From Mycolicibacterium bacteremicum (GTDB lineage: Bacteria; Actinomycetota; Actinomycetes; Mycobacteriales; Mycobacteriaceae): a stretch of DNA of 64,000 nucleotides. Within the stretch, counting starts at the first letter, position 1; each line of letters begins with the position of its first letter. Shown piece after piece: positions 61,322-64,000 of the stretch. Made by a program: the position numbers and the translations under genes. The DNA lies in assembly GCF_002086115.1 (NCBI RefSeq), contig NZ_MVHJ01000016.1, forward strand, positions 1-64,000, read 5' to 3'. A model generated the notes under the pieces. It was not told the DNA's origin. It saw only the letters and a list, made by a program, of their open reading frames with translations, and searched no databases.

Positions 61322-61880
61322 GGTATCCGCCGACCGTCGGCGCCACGAACATCTCCAGCATGGCGCGTTCGTCGGCGTCGTCGCGACCGGGGAACTGCAG
61401 CAACGAGATCAGCACCCGCACCAGCCAGCGTGCCCGCAGGGTGAGGCCGGGCTGATCGTCGCCGAGTCCGGCCAGGAAACCCTCCACGAGGGTGTGGATG
61501 ACGTCGGAGCGCTCGGCCATCTGGGCGCCGATCGGGCTTGCCGTCGCAGCGAACCAGGAGACCAGCGCCGGGGTGTCACGGACCCGGCGCAATGCCAGCA
61601 GGGCCCCGTCGACCAACGGGTCGCGCGCATCGGGCATCTCGGCCAGTCGGGCACCGATCTCGGCGAACAGGCGATTCGTCTCCCGGTGCACATACGCCGA
61701 GTAGAGCGCATCGCGATTCTCGAAGTAGCGGTACAGCGTGGCCCGTGAACAGCCTGCGGCGCGGGCGATCTCATTCATCCCGACCGCGGCCGCATCGTGG
61801 CGGGTGAACAGCTGCTCGGCCGCGTCGAGGATACGCTCGGCGGCGGCCTCGGTCCGCCGGTCGGCCAACCAGTCGCCCAT
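61293..61880 (-). CDS. TetR family regulator downstream of cyp130
   Basis: The 195-residue protein has the TetR helix-turn-helix AAERILDAAEQLFTRHDAAA, then MNEIARAAGCSRATLYRYFE (about 12-55). It corresponds to Rv1255c. ATG 61880 overlaps the cyp130 stop by one base (TAATG), so the two are coupled and the regulator likely controls its own operon through the dyads at the cyp130 start. Confidence 0.88.
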   Translation of the reverse strand: MGDWLADRRTEAAAERILDAAEQLFTRHDAAAVGMNEIARAAGCSRATLYRYFENRDALYSAYVHRETNRLFAEIGARLAEMPDARDPLVDGALLALRRVRDTPALVSWFAATASPIGAQMAERSDVIHTLVEGFLAGLGDDQPGLTLRARWLVRVLISLLQFPGRDDADERAMLEMFVAPTVGGYLRQPSRRGP

Positions 61881-63109
61881 TAGCGCACGGTGAACGGCAC
61901 CGAGAGCGGCCGGCGGACGTAGCTGCCGCCGGCCCACACCACATGGTCCAGGTCCACCTCGAATTCCGGTATCCGGCATAGCAATTCCTCCAGCGCCACC
62001 CGCGACTGCATCCGGGCCGCCGCGGCGCCCAGGCAGTGGTGTGCGCCGTGGCTGAACGTCAGGATGTTGCGGGGCCGGCGCCGCACATCGAGGTCATCGG
62101 CGTCCGGACCGTATTGCCGCTCGTCGTGGTTGCCCGAACCGTAGAGCAGCAGCACCTTGCGGCCGGTGGGAATCGTGGTGTCGCCCAGCGTCACATCACT
62201 GGTGGCGGTGCGCGCCAACCCCTGCACCGGCGAGGTCAGCCGCAGGAACTCGTCGACCGATTCGGCGATCAGCTCCGGGTTCTCGACGAGCAACCGGCGC
62301 TGATCGGGATGGCGGTGCAGCAGTTGCACCGAGCCGCCCAGCATTCCGGTGGTGGTGTCGTTGCCGCCGGTGACCATGGTGAAGGTGAACGCCAGGATCG
62401 ACAGCACCCCGGCGATGTCCCCGTCGGCGCCCACACCGGCGGCCACCAGATGCGACACGGTGTCGTCCTCGGGCTGGGTGCGCCGTTTCTCGATGAGCGC
62501 GGTGAAGTACGCCATCATCCCGCCGAGCGCATCACCGAGGGTTTCCAGCGCGCCGCCGATCCCGCCGTCGGCGGTATTGGCCGCGACGATCGCGTCGGTC
62601 CACCCGTCGAATTGCCCGCGGTCGGATTCGGGCACCCCGAGATAGTGCGCGACCACCATGGACGGCAGCGGCTTGAACAACTCGGCGACGATGTCCCCGC
62701 CACCGTCGGCGCGTAACCGCTCGATGCGCTCGATGACGAACTCGCGGACCTTGGGTTCCACGGCCTCGACCTGCCGTGGGGTGAATCCCCGGGACACCAG
62801 CTTGCGGAACTCGGTGTGCACGGGTGGGTCCTGCATGACCATGGGCGGGTTGTCGGTCAGCCCGATCATCTCCAGTTCGCCGTAGTTGACGGTCAGCCCC
62901 TGGGCCGAGGAGAAGGTGCGGTGGTCGCGGGCGGCGGCCCAGATGTCGGCGTGCCGGGACAGCACGTAGTAGTCGTGGTCCGGATTGTCGGTGCGCACGT
63001 GGTGCACCGGGTCGTGGTCGCGCAGCGCGCGGTACATCGGCCACGGGTCGGGCCAGGTCGCCGCGGACCCGAGCTGGAACACCGCGTCATGAGACATCTG
63101 CGCCGTCAT
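61880..63109 (-). CDS. cyp130: Cytochrome P450 CYP130
   Basis: This 409-residue soluble P450 monooxygenase has the heme-thiolate motif FSHGAHHCLGAAAARMQ, I-helix oxygen motif VTGGNDTTTG, and K-helix ExxR in EFLRLTSPVQGLAR. It corresponds to Rv1256c (405 residues), which has a crystal structure but no settled physiological substrate; N-demethylation of dextromethorphan and binding of azoles were reported. Electron partners are not in the window. ATG 63109 fits a leaderless transcript. Confidence 0.93.
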   Translation of the reverse strand: MTAQMSHDAVFQLGSAATWPDPWPMYRALRDHDPVHHVRTDNPDHDYYVLSRHADIWAAARDHRTFSSAQGLTVNYGELEMIGLTDNPPMVMQDPPVHTEFRKLVSRGFTPRQVEAVEPKVREFVIERIERLRADGGGDIVAELFKPLPSMVVAHYLGVPESDRGQFDGWTDAIVAANTADGGIGGALETLGDALGGMMAYFTALIEKRRTQPEDDTVSHLVAAGVGADGDIAGVLSILAFTFTMVTGGNDTTTGMLGGSVQLLHRHPDQRRLLVENPELIAESVDEFLRLTSPVQGLARTATSDVTLGDTTIPTGRKVLLLYGSGNHDERQYGPDADDLDVRRRPRNILTFSHGAHHCLGAAAARMQSRVALEELLCRIPEFEVDLDHVVWAGGSYVRRPLSVPFTVR

Positions 63110-63144
63110 GTCTTATGACTACGACAGTCAGACCTACCTGTCAA
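63105..63144 (-). promoter_or_regulatory. cyp130 promoter with overlapping dyads
   Basis: On the minus strand TTGACA (63139-63144) is followed after 17 nt by TAGTCA (63116-63121), 6 nt before ATG 63109. Two dyads overlap this: GTCAT-5-ATGAC (63105-63119) and TGACT-5-AGTCA (63116-63130), and GACAG/CTGTC (63123-63127 with 63138-63142) is a third. These are plausible sites for the coupled TetR. Confidence 0.6.
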
Positions 63145-63169
63145 GGGTGGGTGATCGGATTGTCGGGCG

Positions 63170-64000
63170 TCAGCCCCGTCGCGCGTATATCGCCGTATCG
63201 AGGCTGTCGGCCCGACATTGCGTCGGAGCCCGACCCGCCGCCGTGACCACTGAGCACGACAGGGCGGACGTCATCAGACCCGAGGTGGTCTCGTCGGGCG
63301 TGCTGACCAGCATCTCCCGCCGCGGCGGGCCGCCGATGCCGGTCAGCACCAGGACGACGGCGAACCCGTCATGGTCACCGGTGGTCGTGGTCGCGGTGTT
63401 GTAGGCGTTCTCCAGGGGAACCAGACCGCCGAATGTCGCCTGCCCGCTGTTCACCAGCGCCGTGGCCAACGAGTCCCGGGCCCGGTTCGACGAGACGTAG
63501 ACGTGGCCGGGCAGCCAGCCGGTGAAGCCGACCTTCTCGGTGGAAAACGCCGCACTCCACACGAACCCGGTGTCGGTCTCGACCGGGTCCGGCCCGAAGA
63601 TGCGGCCGTGATCGTTCTGGCGCAGGAAGAAGTCGTCGGAATAGCTCAGCAGCGGGCCCGGCCGCTGCCCGTAGGTCACATCATCGATGCGGCCCCGGAA
63701 GCCGAAGCTGTGCAACGGCCGGGCGGGGAAGCCCGATCGGAACATCGCCTGGTTCAACCGCTGCCCCGCCTGGGTCCGGGTCGTCGAGTTCGGATCGACG
63801 ATGATGACGTTGACCGCTTCCAGCAGCGTCCGGCCCTGGTATTTCTTGCCACCCCAGTTGGCGATCTTGTTGCCCCACTGCAACATCCACTTGCCGACCT
63901 CGCCGTAGGGAGTGGTGACCTGGTCGGTGGGTACGGGTGCCACCGGCTCGGCGGCGGCCTGCGGCTCGGGGGCCGCTATCTCGGCGCGGGCCGCGGCCCG
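63170..64000 (-). CDS. Unidentified protein, 5' end beyond the window
   Basis: The frame stays open to the end of the window, so only the C-terminal 276 codons are present. The visible start of the tract is Ala/Pro/Glu-rich (like a linker), then a folded region with WGNKIANWGGKKYQGRTLLE, SYSDDFFLRQNDHGRIFGPD, and GWLPGHVYVSSNRARDSLAT. It ends in a Cys-containing basic tail. I do not recognise the family with certainty. GTG 63943 could be an internal start, but upstream codons look coding. It may be an exported or envelope protein. Confidence 0.6.
   Translation of the reverse strand, partial: RAAARAEIAAPEPQAAAEPVAPVPTDQVTTPYGEVGKWMLQWGNKIANWGGKKYQGRTLLEAVNVIIVDPNSTTRTQAGQRLNQAMFRSGFPARPLHSFGFRGRIDDVTYGQRPGPLLSYSDDFFLRQNDHGRIFGPDPVETDTGFVWSAAFSTEKVGFTGWLPGHVYVSSNRARDSLATALVNSGQATFGGLVPLENAYNTATTTTGDHDGFAVVLVLTGIGGPPRREMLVSTPDETTSGLMTSALSCSVVTAAGRAPTQCRADSLDTAIYARRG

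Overview
The window is about 64 kb of high-GC, gene-dense chromosomal DNA from a mycobacterium, most likely a non-tuberculous, fast-growing (Mycolicibacterium-type) species. The evidence is the gene order, which I recognise from memory as collinear with M. tuberculosis Rv1201c to Rv1256c: dapD, dapE, LOG, fadD6, folP2, gpgS, tagA, glgM, glgC, the raaS efflux operon, sigE-rseA-htrA-tatB, mrp, lpqY-sugABC, corA, lpqZ, kgd, an EmrB-type MFS pump, a RecB-like helicase, lprE, deaD and cyp130. I see no rRNA, tRNA, CRISPR array, insertion sequence or prophage gene. Many genes overlap by ATGA or GTGA, and several have a -10 box 6-7 nt before the start codon (leaderless transcripts).

Layout. 1-4.9 kb: a VOC protein, lysine biosynthesis (dapD, dapE divergent) and an ABC-F ATPase with a leader peptide and a hairpin that masks its ribosome binding site. 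4.3-8 kb: a TetR/epimerase divergent pair, then an EspC-like type VII secretion substrate candidate next to a helical-repeat protein. 8-17.4 kb: LOG, fadD6, an inserted alcohol dehydrogenase, folP2-gpgS (methylglucose lipopolysaccharide branch), DivIVA-like and tagA, then glgM/glgC for maltose-1-phosphate and glycogen metabolism. 17.4-22.1 kb: a minus-strand cluster of small membrane proteins with the TetR-controlled ABC exporter. 22.1-23.1 kb: an AbiEi/Vsr-like gene bracketed by two copies of a palindrome, inserted between the raaS operon and the O-methyltransferase.

24-27.2 kb: the envelope stress module sigE-rseA-htrA-tatB. 27.2-34 kb: mrp, a lytic transglycosylase, a DUF1003 protein, a soluble MgtE-like CBS protein, a CoA-ester lyase and two DUF4190 proteins. 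34.2-39.8 kb: the trehalose importer lpqY-sugABC. 39.8-45.3 kb: corA, a malic enzyme where M. tuberculosis has mdh, lpqZ, an open frame joining an alpha/beta hydrolase to an SDR, and a DUF732 protein. 45.4-53.5 kb: kgd, a membrane protein and two MFS exporters. 53.5-64 kb: RecB-like helicase, lprE, deaD, an acyltransferase, a siderophore-interacting protein, cyp130 with its TetR, and an unidentified protein cut by the window edge.

The features least explained by genes are in the intergenic DNA. Four sequence-unrelated families of long imperfect palindromes are present (425-477; 11562-11621 and 56965-57027; 22090-22145 and 23088-23142; 45291-45347). Two tandem repeats (481-542 and 28446-28541) duplicate the last codons and stop codon of the gene they follow. 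The palindrome-flanked AbiEi/Vsr-like gene is the best candidate for an undescribed system.
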